Below are positions 37,338 to 49,187 of a stretch of 64,000 bases of DNA, one piece after another; positions within the stretch are counted from its first letter, which is position 1, and each line of letters opens with the position of its first letter. The position numbers were made by a program, and so were the translations under genes. The DNA comes from Gyromitra esculenta (lineage: Eukaryota > Ascomycota > Pezizomycetes > Pezizales > Discinaceae). The notes under the pieces were generated by a model, which saw only the letters and a program-made list of their open reading frames with translations, made no database searches and was not told the DNA's origin. Where the stretch lies: positions 620,001 to 684,000 of the forward strand of contig JBCAML010000017.1 in assembly GCA_038503075.1 (NCBI GenBank), in the 5' to 3' direction.

Positions 37338-37638
37338 CCTATGGTGCACCAAAAGCACAGAAATTTGGCACTCGCGTGATTTGAGATTCATGATTCACAC
37401 TCAATACGTTATTTTCTTGGCTGCACTAACCACTGGAAAATCACTACATGTATCTGCGTATTTTTCAAGTTCCTAATGCTCCATGGAAATACACCCAATT
37501 CTCAAAAGCTCTCTGATCATATCGAGTAAATCTTATCGAGATTGTCTGATTTAATATACCTTTATCAAAATTCGACGTATTCTAAGATTGGACAGAGAAA
37601 AAAAACGGTACATGGTATTTACTTTTGGCGCCATACCT
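37338..37638 (+). repeat. dispersed direct repeat, copy A
   Basis: This is related along its whole length to the sequence at 40628-40881. Shared strings include GTGCACC, TTTTCTTGGCTGCACT, ATGGAAATACA, GAGATTGTCTGAT and CGGTACA, ending in CGCCATACCT. Many differences are transitions. No coding capacity. The two copies have the same orientation and flank the protease gene, about 3 kb apart. Confidence 0.7.
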
Positions 37639-37713
37639 CATAACAAACTCCATAATGGTTGAGATATGGCTAAACTATTTTTAAGTCGCGAACTTCTACA
37701 CTATCAATAAGAT

Positions 37714-37920
37714 TCTTTAGTATATGGAGTATTGTAGTTTGGTACAGTACCTGTATCGTAGCACTGGAAAAATAGAGGAGTCATAGGAAACCTCCTTTGG
37801 CTGCTCTTACAGGCCACAATTGAAATGTCATGGATGAAACCGGTGGCAAGGTGATTTGGGCTTGGCATGGGGGATAGGTGCACATGATGCAAAGCCCTCC
37901 AGTACCATTACTGGAAGAAG
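37714..37920 (+). repeat. tRNA-Asp-headed SINE-like element, older copy
   Basis: It starts TCTTTAGTATATGGAGTAT, resembling the 5' half of the tRNA-Asp genes, and continues into a body shared with 49188-49360: AAACCTCCT near its start, then GAAACC, GCAAGGTG and GGGCTTGGCATG. The tRNA head is decayed. The right end is approximate. Confidence 0.5.
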
Positions 37921-38338
37921 ACAAATAATCACTTCAATACTCTGTAAATACCGCTATAGAATGTATTAGGGTTAAATTTTTATTGCGAATCACTGACTTC
38001 AGCTACAGCGCGGCTGTCATTTATTATTAGAGAGAGGACTCTGATTCTTGTTTCTGTCTATGATCCCCTCCTTATAGTCGATTTTCGTTCCAGCCTAACA
38101 TATCACAACGCTGATTATGGGTCTCCCTCCGTGTTTGCTTTTGCTATCTAGATATTAAAAAACCCATCGAAGATTGATTATCGTTATCTCCAACCAGCTA
38201 TCAAGCCACTGCAAGTAGACTAAGAAGTAAGTGTATTAGTGAAGTCGGTGTAGCTAACTGGGTAGAATAGCGAGGATTTTCCCATAGGGGCTTGCTCATC
38301 AAAGCATGTTTGAGCGACACGAACGCCAAGATTGAAAC

Positions 38339-40077
38339 TTATAGAGCACAAAACTCTAACTCGAGGCCCTCTTTTTCTTCTGCTTCAACGCAAAACGCCT
38401 CGAGGCATAGGAAGTAGGATTTTGAATCTCTGGTTCCCACGTGGACCCCAAGAGGAACGACTACCATATCTTCAACAGCCCAAACAAACGCACCCGAATC
38501 GCCACCGGCTGCAAACAGCTGCCCATCGACTCCATCCACAACGCCCATCCAGTACACCTCATCATCTTCGTCTTCATATCCGCTCTGATCGTGATCCTCA
38601 CCATCATCCCCGTTCCTGCCCTGATTCCCGCTTCCATTCTCATAATCTAAACCCCCATTCACATACCCATTCGTACCAGCAGTAAACGGTTCCTGTAGTT
38701 CGTACACTCCGCCACTATCTTGCCCTTCACTATCCCCATCACTGTCGACGGTCCCATACCACCCTCGCGGCGGCCTATGTACTATATTAGAAAATTTCCC
38801 AGAGGTAACTGAAGTCGTAGCCCCCGCTTTAAAGACCTCAATACTCCCACTTGCGGCAATTTGATGTAGTAACCCCTGAACCCTTGGCTTTGAGATGGGG
38901 CTACGCATAACAGAATCTGTGTTGTCTCTGCGGCTGAACTTATGGCAATCGATACAGGTGATGATGTCATCAAACAACTCACTATCAGATTCCGAGATTC
39001 TGCAAATACATACATCATCCAGCATCCCTTCGGCCTCGGCTGCTCTCCTTATCGGTCGTCCTCCACTCCTTCGGAAGCTATTTAGTACGCTCACAACAAC
39101 CTCATCCGTCAAACTATCAGGCTGACGAACTATCATACTCTCGGCGAAGTCATTCAGTGTGTGGCCGGCTGTAAGGATATATTTGTTAATGGAGCCATTT
39201 CTCATAACGGCCTGCATGATTGGACCTACAGTTCCAGCGTGTGGTTCCAAGAGGGCGGTATTATACGTATGATGCCCAGGTTTGAGTCTAGGGTTAGCCG
39301 ACTGAGGGCTGTAATCTGTACATCTCCCCTTGTTAAGCACCAGCCACTCCCTCTTCAGCCACTCTGGAAGTCTGGGCTCTGGTTTCCCAACATCGTAGAA
39401 AGCTTCGATCATGAGACCAGTACCGCCACGATTGTTTTTGCCATAAGAAATATCTTGCACCCTGGGACCAATAAAAGTGTTAACAAGCGGTAAGAGAAAG
39501 TGGCGTATAGTCTGTATGTATAAACTCACCCTAACCTCCGAAGATAGACCCTAAGATTTCTATGCACAATCTCAAAAAGAGCATTCTCGAGTTCACCCCC
39601 TTTCCAATCAGTTTCGCAAATCCTGCCGCCGATAAAATCTCTAATCTGAACCAACATGTCTTCAGACCGAGAGAAAGCTGTGATATCGTATAACTCCAGG
39701 AGGAGACGTAGCCTTCCGGTACTCAATCTTGTTTGAAGAACGTAGCTCATTAGCTTGCGGCGGTCTCGCTCAACAGAAGGGTGCTGGCCACTATCCGGAA
39801 CTGGGGGCAGATTTCCAATGACGGGCACCGGCACTTCCAAGGATGTCGGTGGACTGATGGTATCTCTAGGAGGATTCAGCCCTATAGATGCCGGAATAGT
39901 TTGTAGGGTGTGGGGAGAGTTAAGGGGGCTCGAGTTGTCAGGTTGAATACCAGCCTCTGCTTCTACAGTAGAAGTGGGTGGATTATCCTCATTGGCATTT
40001 CTGTTTCCATGAGCATGAGACTCACTCGTCGGAACCAAGCCCAAGGACCTGAGCTCGCGGTTCCCGGTGCGAGACAT
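38339..40077 (-). CDS. trypsin-fold serine protease with N-terminal extension and acidic insert
   Basis: Two exons on the minus strand (39530-40077 and 38339-39461) join with a 68-bp intron to 556 aa. The N-terminal 100 residues are Pro/Ser/Asn-rich and disordered; residues 105-185 look helical (RRKLMSYVLQTRLSTGRLRLLLELYDIT). From residue 184 a chymotrypsin-like domain follows. The triad can be placed: H283 in YILTAGHTL, D331 or D332 in LDDVCICRI, and S505 in GGDSGAFVW. The string VFKAGATTSVTSG is the usual strand before the active serine in this fold. Between them (about residues 421-486) is a long Asp/Glu/Gly-rich insert. No signal peptide was seen, so it should act inside the cell. It is the only intact multi-exon gene in the gene-poor block and lies between two direct repeats. 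Substrate and role are unknown. Confidence 0.75.
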
Positions 40078-42910
40078 TTTGTGACGTGGGAAAGAAACAC
40101 TTCAAAGTTGTTGAGGATAGGGTTAGATGTAGTGAACAGAGTTTGTATTTCTAGTCTCTAGTGACTAATCGTCTCAGCTTTTCCTTTGGTTTGGCTTTCC
40201 TTGATGTAGGTTCTAGAGTTTCTTAGGTCGTGGGTGGAGAAGCTTAGAATAACAGAAAGAAAGAGATCTAGCAGAACGATAGAGAGAAGACCCTCTTGCT
40301 ATGCTTTAATTTATAGACCCCGTGTTCAGCCTCCGTAACGTAATTGACACGTAATCAGGCCTATCGCGTATTGTTGTCGCTCCACAGGGGGAGAAGTCGA
40401 GAGAACTAGCCAGAGAGGACATATGATCTTGCTAGCTTGTTTTCTGATGCAAAATCTAGCGCAGCATAGCGGGGAAAAAAAAATCACGGAGCCACCATTT
40501 CTGGCTAGCTCTCTATGTAAACCACAGAGTACCATATCAACTAGCCCAGCCGGCCCGGTGCTACCTTAAGGATAAATGTGAATGTGGCGAAAAAGGCAGG
40601 AACTATTGCAAGAATCGATGATACGATGCTATAGTGCACCTAAGACCCACACTCGATAAATTGTTTTCTTGGCTGCACTGACCAAATCTCTGTCTCCACA
40701 TTTTTCAAATTCATAGTACTCTATGGAAATACATTCAATTCACAAAAGCTTTCTGGTTACATCAGATGTATCTTACTGAGATTGTCTGATCAGGGCCACC
40801 TTATCAGAATTCGACTGTAGGAGGAGTAGACCGCAAAAAAAAAAAAAACGGTACACAGCCTTCACTTCTGACGCCATACCTGTATCCAGCTGGTTCAGGT
40901 GCTTTCTAGGCATAAGCCACGTTTTAGAATCGAATTGTATCTGACCAGTTTACACGGTATATAACGTGAGTGCGACCCAGCGAAAACCAGCTCTGTGGGC
41001 TTGGGTTGCTAACTCCAGAAAAATTGCACAATTATTAAGCAACCCCACCTGCAAATTCTAAGGAAAAAAAGAGCGCCCTGAGTGGGAAGTCCTACTTACC
41101 TGTGCAATGTGTCGCCAGCTCTGAAGATAAAATATGCTCAATCATAGAAGTAGTCGTAGTGATCGCTCTGCTATGTATTAGTTTCTTGAGAGCTGTAATT
41201 CGCTTCTTCGACCACTTGATAAATGCGTAATTAATTCCCTAAATACGTGCAGCATTCCCGAGCGCAAAATCTCCCCTAGAGCAGCTTGCGCAATTGCGTC
41301 ATACACAAATACCCAAATTTCGAGAAAAGGTCGTAGTATGAGAATTTTCATAGGGTCGCATTTACATCATAGCAGTTATAATTGTGTCCTCGAGATTTAT
41401 CTATAGCGGCTGATTGGTTGAGTAACGGCCCATGAACTATCGTGACGAGGCTAGGTTGAGGCTAAGGACGCAACCGAAAAGTGTCAAGTACGCACATTTT
41501 GTTGGGTTTCAACAAATTTTCTAGGTAATAAAAGGCAAAACGAAAAGTTTGCCAGCAAAAAATGCAACTACGGAATCAATTAAGCAGAGCAGACAGTCAC
41601 ACAGAACGTCCAAAATTACCTTACCAGGTAAAGCGGGATTTGGAGCCAGCTTACCTTGTGTGACCATCCACTACACTTGGCTAGTATGGGTTTGAACATG
41701 ATCTCTGCCCTGTGCAACCATAGCAATTTGATCTCTATTTTAAGGGATGCGTGTAGCGGGGGTTACCGGTAATAAAGAATTCTTACTTATCCTGGTTGAA
41801 TATGTACGTGCTCGTATAGGCTAATTTGCCCTTTAGATTTTCGACCGTTGGTTTTTAATTGCATAGTAGTTTACTACATGTATATATACCCCTGCGCCTG
41901 AAAATTTCCTGAGAGCCACAGCTAAACCCTCTACCACCCAATTAAATCTTAATCAGAACCACAAAACCTCAACCAGGCCAATGCAATTTGGTGATAAAGT
42001 ATTTTCTCTCTAGCCGGTTTGATACACTATTTTTTGTTAAAGCACGCAACTGGTTCCTACCCATTGTTGACCCCAACCTTATGAATTAGACTGCGGAGAC
42101 AGTGATCGCCGGTACATTGATATTTTAGTGAAATATTCGAACTTGTCTTGAACAGCCTACCCTACCCATAAAACACTACATAATATCTTCATCAGCTACT
42201 CCATCGTAACCCTTCAACATGGCTTCCTTACACTTGCCAGCCACGTTAGTACCTACTATTACGGAGCAAATGCACATCTTTACAGAGAATTTGATTGGTG
42301 TCTAAACTTTACAGTGCAGTACGCATAAAGAACTCTCTGCCAACCGAAATAATGAGACACCCGTCGAACACCTCACTAAAGCAGAACACTCACAGCTGAC
42401 CTGATACATGGATGAGTTCTATGAAAGCTAAACGTAGGTGGGGGATTCTCTCCTCTCAGTTATCCTTCGGTTTCTCTTTGGGCTTCTTCGTCAGCCGTGA
42501 GATTCCCAAGGTCGAGATTTACGCCTTTAAAGTTGAGGTACCTAAGGCAGATCCCATTCTTCTAAAGACGTTGTGGCCGTGCCATCGTTCTTCTTTATCC
42601 AACCCCAGCCCCACCCGTTCATGGCCAACGACCAACTCCTAAGAACAATCTCCAAATAAATAGAAACCTGTCTGCTAATGCTGAGCCTAGGAAACACTGG
42701 AAATACTGAAAATCCACAACAAATCAAGAGAAAACCCTTTGCGGGAGATCAATGACGTCATTGTCTTAGATGGTTTTCTCTTTGCTCATGGAATCCCTCA
42801 TCTAGATACCCCCATCCCTTTCCGAAAACAACAGTAATTATCCCTTCACCCCACCCCTGTCTCTTTACAGCAGCAACAGCAGCAACCATCCCCTCCATTG
42901 GCTGTTGGTG
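40078..42910. other. protease promoter, repeat copy B and gene-free sequence
   Basis: Besides repeat copy B no supported feature was found. TACATGTA occurs at 41875. A C/T-rich leader precedes the HNH pseudogene from about 42780. Confidence 0.4.
40628..40881 (+). repeat. dispersed direct repeat, copy B
   Basis: Partner of the copy at 37338-37638, in the same orientation and shorter by about 45 bases. It contains a run of 14 A in place of the eight A of copy A. No frame inside. Confidence 0.7.
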
Positions 42911-44105
42911 ATGTCTCTCCTGGCTTCATTTTCTCTAGAGAGCTCCTCCCTGTCCTCTCTCCCAATCACCCTTACTACCCAGGAAGAGCAAGACGATAAA
43001 ATCGAAGGAAAACTCGCCAGCTACCAGCCAACCGGCGATACCGACTCTACCATCACCACCCTCAGGGCCTTCATCTCGTACCTCCCCCGCGATGGGGCAC
43101 AGAACATCGCTCAAAACATCCTCGACTACGAATCTAGTAACGAACTACTCATTCTTGCCAACCACCTACTGGCCGCAGCCCTCGTGCCAAGTAGGCACCA
43201 ATGCACAAGCACCCACGTCCGGTAGGAGTTGCTTACTGATTCCGCGCTCGCTCCACAGTGAAAGCGCACAGCAAAGTACCGATCGCCACTCCATCACCAC
43301 GATTTAGCGCCGGCGATAGCGCCAAAGAGATCGTCTCGGAGCTCGTCAATCCGAGCTCCCGTAACGGCTGGGCGTGGCTCAAAGTAGCATGTCTTAGTCG
43401 CGCGACGACAACAGATGCGTCATCACGGGATCCTACGACTGCGATGAGACCATGAAGCGTCTTTCACCGAGCAAGCTCTAGAGAACTGTGATGACTCGAG
43501 CTCAGGTGGTTCATATCGCTCCGTTTTCGCTCGGGAGCTTTGCTGAAACTGAGGTTTGTAACTGTTGGGTTGTGGACTGAGGCTGTTGCTGATGATGAAT
43601 GGCTCCGGAATGCAGCCACGATTTGGGACGCGATGTATCGCTACTTCCCCAGTATCCGCTCTAGGGCCAACCTCTCAGCCGACACTATCAACGATACGCG
43701 TAACTCCATGACTTTAGATGTCATGCTTCACCTCGAGCTCGGGAACTTCAAGCTCGCCCTCAAGCCCACTATACCCCCCCATCCTCTCCCTTCCCATGAC
43801 CAAGAATACCGACTGAGTGTTTCGAGAGCATCGGAAACGTCTACCGTGTGAAAACTTACCCCGGGTTCGCAAACGTGTACAACAGTCTCCTCCCGCCCAG
43901 CGGCATCGTCACCCTCGCCACGCACTCACCGCACCACATGCTTCCGAGCAAAAGCTTGCTCGAGGTTCATGCGGCGATTGCGCACATCTTGCATATGACC
44001 GGTATGGACACTTATGTGGAGAATGTGTTAAAGGAGATGCAGCGAATAGGATGTATGGCAGCAGATGGGGGAACGGATGTTGCGACACTATTTATGGCGG
44101 TTTGA
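42911..44105 (+). pseudogene. HNH-domain protein, frameshifted pseudogene
   Basis: Consecutive pieces in different frames match the common Pezizomycotina HNH-nuclease family: an N-terminal helical part (MSLLASFS... to 43225), WAWLKVACLSR, then RDDNRCVITGSYDCDETMK in another frame, LENCDDSSSG in a third, VVHIAPFSLGSF (the H of the HNH motif), then IWDAMYRYFPSIRSR, MTLDVMLHLELGNFKLAL, VKTYPGF, LPPSGIVTL, LLEVHAAIAHILHMTGM and DGGTDVATL. One junction near 43195-43258 can be a genuine intron; at least three others need frameshifts, for example two extra bases near 43405. The functional family has a Cys-containing HNH fold of unknown substrate. Extensive conservation between breaks suggests recent loss. 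Confidence 0.8.
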
Positions 44106-47100
44106 AGGGTATGTATTTGTATAATAGAGAGGAGGTTTCGATATTTTTAGCGAACGAATGTCCGAATGCGAGACTGTAACATAACATAATTTCCAGGACC
44201 AGCAAGAGGTGGGGGGTGGGGGTCATATAAAAACATTGCTGTTGGAAAGCCGCGGGTGAGGTCGAGCGAAGAAGAGAGGGAAGGACCAGGGTTTCGACTT
44301 GGGAGGATTCGGCAGAGGCGAGTGTATGTGCGCACTGGGTGTGCTGAGCGTGCTGGACGCACTAGTAAGGCGGGAGAAGGGGCGCAGAAACGGGCGCACG
44401 GGCGCACTAGACGCAGTTGGGTGTACCAGCGGACCATAGAGGACGACGTACTAGGCGCAGATAAACATATGAACATACTATATAGACTACGTACTGGGCG
44501 CATATAGGTGTACCACCGTTCCGTACTAGGAACGTACTGAGCCTATGGACACGGCTAGACTCACACAAACACGCCCAGCCACGAAATTACCCTGTCTTCG
44601 AAGTTACCCTACCCCAAAACCTTCCACATTCAGAGGGGTCTCTGTTACCCTGCTTCTTGCCCTACCATAGAAGAGGGAACAGTACCAGAAAAAACACGTC
44701 CCAGAAAGCGAAAATAGCCTCCAACAGAGCGAGAAGCAATGCATCAGCAAACAGTTTAGATTCCCCCCTAGTGTCTCTCAGTATCCTCCCCGTTGGCACC
44801 CAGTGGCACCCGGTCCTCCCATAAAAATCTTTTGGATCTGTAAGTGGAATATGATAGTTTTTTGCGATCTTGCGGAGGATAGAAAGGCTGATTGAAAGCT
44901 GAAGACATAAGAGAAGCAGCTAGATGTTCACTATTATACATGGAACTGGGAAGGGATGTACGCGTTGTGCAGTGTTTTTGTGTGGACATGAGAAAAATAG
45001 TAAATATAACACGTTTAATTAGCGCATTGTGTTCAAGCCCCAGATATGATGTGACCTGCTGCGGCCGGCAAAAAAGATTGAGAAACCAGAATACACGAGT
45101 GCCTCTGCGACAAGAATGGGAGCCAGAGATTTTATTGGCTGCGGGGAGGTTCCGGTGGTAGAGAAGTTCACGGAGGAAATAGGAGATAGTAGAGCAAGGA
45201 CTCAAAGTAAGGTTTTGGCCTCCGATTCGAAACCAAGGCCAAATAGAGAACGACAGAATTGGCAGTAATAAGAACATACTCGCGCTCGAACGTTGCGCCA
45301 AATGATCACTGTTCGTTCTGAAGACGTGAGCTACAAGAAATGTTGCTAAAAACACGCACTACGATATTAAACAGGAGGGAAATATGAGCGTATTGCGAAA
45401 GACCAAGACCTCTCTATATCCACGGTCAGAAGACTATGCAATGACCCAGTCACATTACAGAAAAAAGGGGGATGTGGTATCCCTGTTTCCTGCTCTCTTT
45501 CCAGTCGTTATATGTAAGTTAGTGACTAAAATCATCCGATTTTTCCATTCATGAGTACATACCAAAAATTGACCTACATATCTTAGTTAGCTTCTTATCA
45601 GCAATTCATATCTACCCTAAATTGCAACTGCACGCCCAATGCGTCTCCCACCTAACACCTTTTCCGGAACCTCGGTCGCAGCAAACATGTTAATTCCTTT
45701 CATCGTGAAAAGGCAACTGCAGTCAGAGAGACCATGCTCTAGTCTTTAACTTACCTCCCCGACAACAATTGCGATGGCACCCTCTGTGTCCCCGAGGACA
45801 AATTTTCGCGATGCCACACCTGAGTGGAGTACTCTAGAGTATTCTAGATACTGCGCAAGTTTATTAAATTTATCTTGCACTCCACCGGATCCTTTAATCC
45901 GGCCTTCGAGAAAGGCAGAATAGACTATGCGCTCTAATACGCGAGTTGTCAGGAATGATGTTAGTCGTTGTGAGAGGATGGAAGAGTTTTAGATGGGCTA
46001 ATCTGATATGCATGTACATAGCATATCCTACGCACCAGCAGCACCACGAACATTGAAGTTCCTTTCCACTTCTAGCTTCTCATCGAGACTATGCAAGGGT
46101 TCCCTCTACTAGTAGTTAGTACTAAGTTAGACTATCGGAGAAATTTGAATCAGAGCAGCACTTTTAATATTCCTATGGTTTCCCCATAGCTATACTGTTG
46201 TTCCATCCACTCCCGGCGCTCTGTTCCCCATCGACTTTGTTCTTCACGTCTCTCTTCTCTCCATTGGGCCGAAACTATTTGGAGGTTCGTGTCCCTATCA
46301 TGGCTCACTGTGCTGCTCAGAGCCAGGTGTCGCCGAAAAACAGATCCTCTGGAGGAAAAGGCAAGCACGCTATGGTGAAGGGAGCTCCAAGAACGCCACA
46401 ATATTGTAGCCATGACAAATTAGAGAGGCTGCAGGATGAGAGAGCTGTAGCTTTAGAGCGAGGTTCGACGTCTAGGCAGGTAGTCAGCACGTAGCCGAAG
46501 AGGTTATACCACTTAAAAACTGAGGTGATGAGGGATGGCCCTGCGTGACGAAGCCTGATTTGCATAGAAAGAATTGCGTGTGGTGCTATCTACTCATGTT
46601 ATCAATCCAGTTCACTTAACGTTGCATGGTTAGGGCTGCCGATACCATTTTCATCCATAGTGACCGTTATCGCCGGAAACCTTCGAGGCTTAGAAATGTC
46701 ACCCGCAATTTCGAGTTGCTACATAGAAATTTTAAGCGCACTAACCAGAGTGTTTCGGTGTCTAAAATTCACCTCAATGAGCGCGTATTTAATAAAGCCA
46801 TATCGCGCATTTGGGGGAGAATCTCGGGAGTTATTTCCAGTCTAGTCTCATGATCAGTATTGCATAGAGGTTGCCACCTCGGAGATAGCCCGGGATCAGT
46901 CTGGCGATATACTCAAGGCTTAGGTATGCAGCTCAAACATGTACGAGAGAGGCCAGAAAGAAGACTAATTGCCTTCAACTACTGTATATTGGTGATGGGG
47001 AAGGCCTTGGACCATGTGTGGATAGGGCGCGCGTAAACCTCCAGCACACCCACTATAAAAAACAAATGTTCAACGAGGGTATCCTTCGGACGAAACGATA

Positions 47101-47528
47101 CCTAAACGAAACATATACTACTCACTGCACTAGGAAGACTGGCAAGCGGAATAAATCCAATTAAATTTTGAGATTCTAGAAAAACAGTTTCCGTGGACGG
47201 GGCGTGCCACCAAAGCGTCCTGGACTAAGTATACTGTATGTGAGCTAGGAGATCTAGCTCTTTTACACACAAGTCAAAGATTTAGATAATTTAAGGGTTG
47301 GATGCTTAGTCTTGCAGAGTTACAAGTGGCACGGTTAACAGTAAAAACGAGGGTCCTTGTCAGGTTGTATGTCGAGCTTAGGACGTGACGTCTCTAGCTG
47401 CGAAGGAGAAAGATCACTCTCGATTACACCGCCAATCCATAACGAAGCACCCCTCCGTGAACTGCTCTCCAACCGTGGGTTTTAGAAGGCTAGACGTGCC
47501 TTGATAGCAATCAGTTCCCCCTTTTAGC
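44106..47528. other. gene-free stretch
   Basis: From 44250 to 44550 lies a degenerate series of GCGCAC/GGCGCA units. The 195-codon minus-strand frame at 44768-45355 has no recognisable motif and odd composition, and is not annotated. Short frames around 46150-46850 are also unsupported. Confidence 0.35.
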
Positions 47529-47953
47529 CAGATATTGCTGGTGCTATTACTGGCGAGGGACCAGACCGCCGTGCTGTGGGCGAAATCAAGACATCATGGA
47601 AATGGAAATGGAAAATCCTTACGGAAGGAAGTGGAGAGCAGAAGCGTGAGTATTTCAAGGCTTTAACTCAGCTACATTATCATGTGTGGTTACAAGGAAC
47701 CGGTTACGATTATACCCTAACCAACCTTAAACTGGTATGCGTACATCAGCCAGGCAATAAATACGGTGAGATTGAGGTGGGGGCCCTATGGCACCTCCAT
47801 ATGTTAGGGAGAAAGGGCCCCAAATCCACCAAATCCACGCCTGGTTGCAAGGCAATAAAGGCGCTGATAGATGGGTGCGGAGGCTTAGGTAGTTTTGTGA
47901 TAGGGGGTAGATGGAGGTGGAGCTGGTTGCTATGGTGGAGCTGGTTTGGATGA
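47529..47953 (+). pseudogene. PD-(D/E)XK nuclease-like domain relic
   Basis: The frame begins just after a TAG with PDIAGAITGEGPDRRAVGEIKTSWKW. P-D followed after about 17 residues by G-E-I-K is the catalytic core pattern of the PD-(D/E)XK-like domain found in many fungal accessory genes. The frame then continues as a plausible alpha/beta segment (REYFKALTQLHYHVWLQG) and decays into W/G-rich sequence. No upstream start or downstream domain can be joined, so it is a fragment of a lost gene. Confidence 0.5.
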
Positions 47954-48156
47954 TATAGATAGAGGTTCCAAGCTAAACTTAAGGATTAATTAATTATTAT
48001 TCACACACTAGAGTCATTGGCCATGGATGTAGATGGTACCTTTTATTCGCTACCACTTTCTTACTTGGCTTGGTTTTAATTATCTGTGATATTATATGGA
48101 CTACTGGTTGATAGCAATTCTTTCCATGTTCACTTGCTATTAAGCTTAAGAGAATA

Positions 48157-48498
48157 TCATAATATCCCAGATATGGCGTGGCGTTTCCATTGCGACAGGT
48201 CTTGGTATGATATTATTTCCAAGCACGAAAAAATATTTTTCCAACACTGCCCGAAGTCCAGGCAAGTTACTTTTCCATCCCAGTCGACGAGCACATTCCT
48301 TGCTTCAGCATTCCCACGGAGAACTCCGGCTTCATGCGGCTTTGCAAGCCCGTCTGAAACACGATAAGCTATCGCCGCCAGCATTAGAAGAAGTACATCA
48401 TGAAGAGAGTGTGCGAAATCAATATATTGGAAAAGCAGACCACGTAGTAAGCTACCACTTCCTAAGGTACTGGAGGAATATAAAAAGTCTGAGGTCAT
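48157..48498 (-). pseudogene. fungal protein-kinase-like relic
   Basis: A minus-strand frame contains HEAGVLRGNAEARNVLVDWD followed by GKVTCLDFGQC. This lines up with the catalytic loop and DFG region of small fungal kinases (typically HxxGVLHGDLxxRNVLV...GKVxxIDF), but the catalytic Asp is replaced by Asn (GN in place of GD). No glycine-rich loop or lysine exon was found nearby. It is most likely a dead fragment, on the opposite strand to the PD-(D/E)XK relic. Confidence 0.45.
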
Positions 48499-48880
48499 GA
48501 TATTGGGTGCTGCCTCAACCCAACCGTAGCAGTGAGGGACAGAGTCAAGGGTGAAGCTATTGAGATGCTCGTATGCCTCGGCCTCTATATCGAAGTATGG
48601 ATCTAGGGGTTCATGAAAACACTAGAGAGGATACAAGGGTGATAGATTGCATGCTCGACCGATGGGTGATGACGATTGCTGGGGAGTCAAAAAGTATGGT
48701 AGATTTTGGTGCGCTTGCGTACACATGTGCAACGGTACTAACGGAGCTGATCCGGAGCCATGCATGGATCTCAAGTTGAAGGATGTTTATGCCAACAAAC
48801 GGTATTGGAGATTTTTGACGGGGGAATGAATACTGCTGTATATTAGTAGTTTTTTATTTGGCATTGTGGAGTTGCACAGC

Positions 48881-48951
48881 CGTGTAAAAAATTACTGACG
48901 CCCCGCCTAACTAGCGAGACAGCCACTGGGCGTCAAGACTTTTCTTACACG
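48881..48951. mobile_element. very short foldback element
   Basis: The ends CGTGTAA and TTACACG are inverted, and the arms of about 22 bases pair imperfectly through TGACGCC/GGCGTCA. Only 71 bp. It could be a terminator-like hairpin instead, but no gene ends here. Confidence 0.4.
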
Positions 48952-49187
48952 ACCATACTGTTCCACGGGATTTTAAAGATTGCGTTTGTATATATGTCGA
49001 CGGGTGAGAGGGGCGGGTAACTCGTCTACGCGGAGGTTCCTAACATTTAGAAGAGGAAACTGCGATTGCACGCCACATTATGGAGTGTATTTAGATCGAT
49101 GACGGGGAATACAGTCAGATATAGGATAGATTGATATCTTGGAAAGCGGTGAAGCCATCACGGCTAAAGCCTCTTACTATTCACAAG

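Noticed and set aside
44768..45355. 195-codon minus-strand frame
   Set aside because: No motif, irregular composition rich in S, L, F and R, no splice or start context, and overlapping frames on the other strand; most likely chance.
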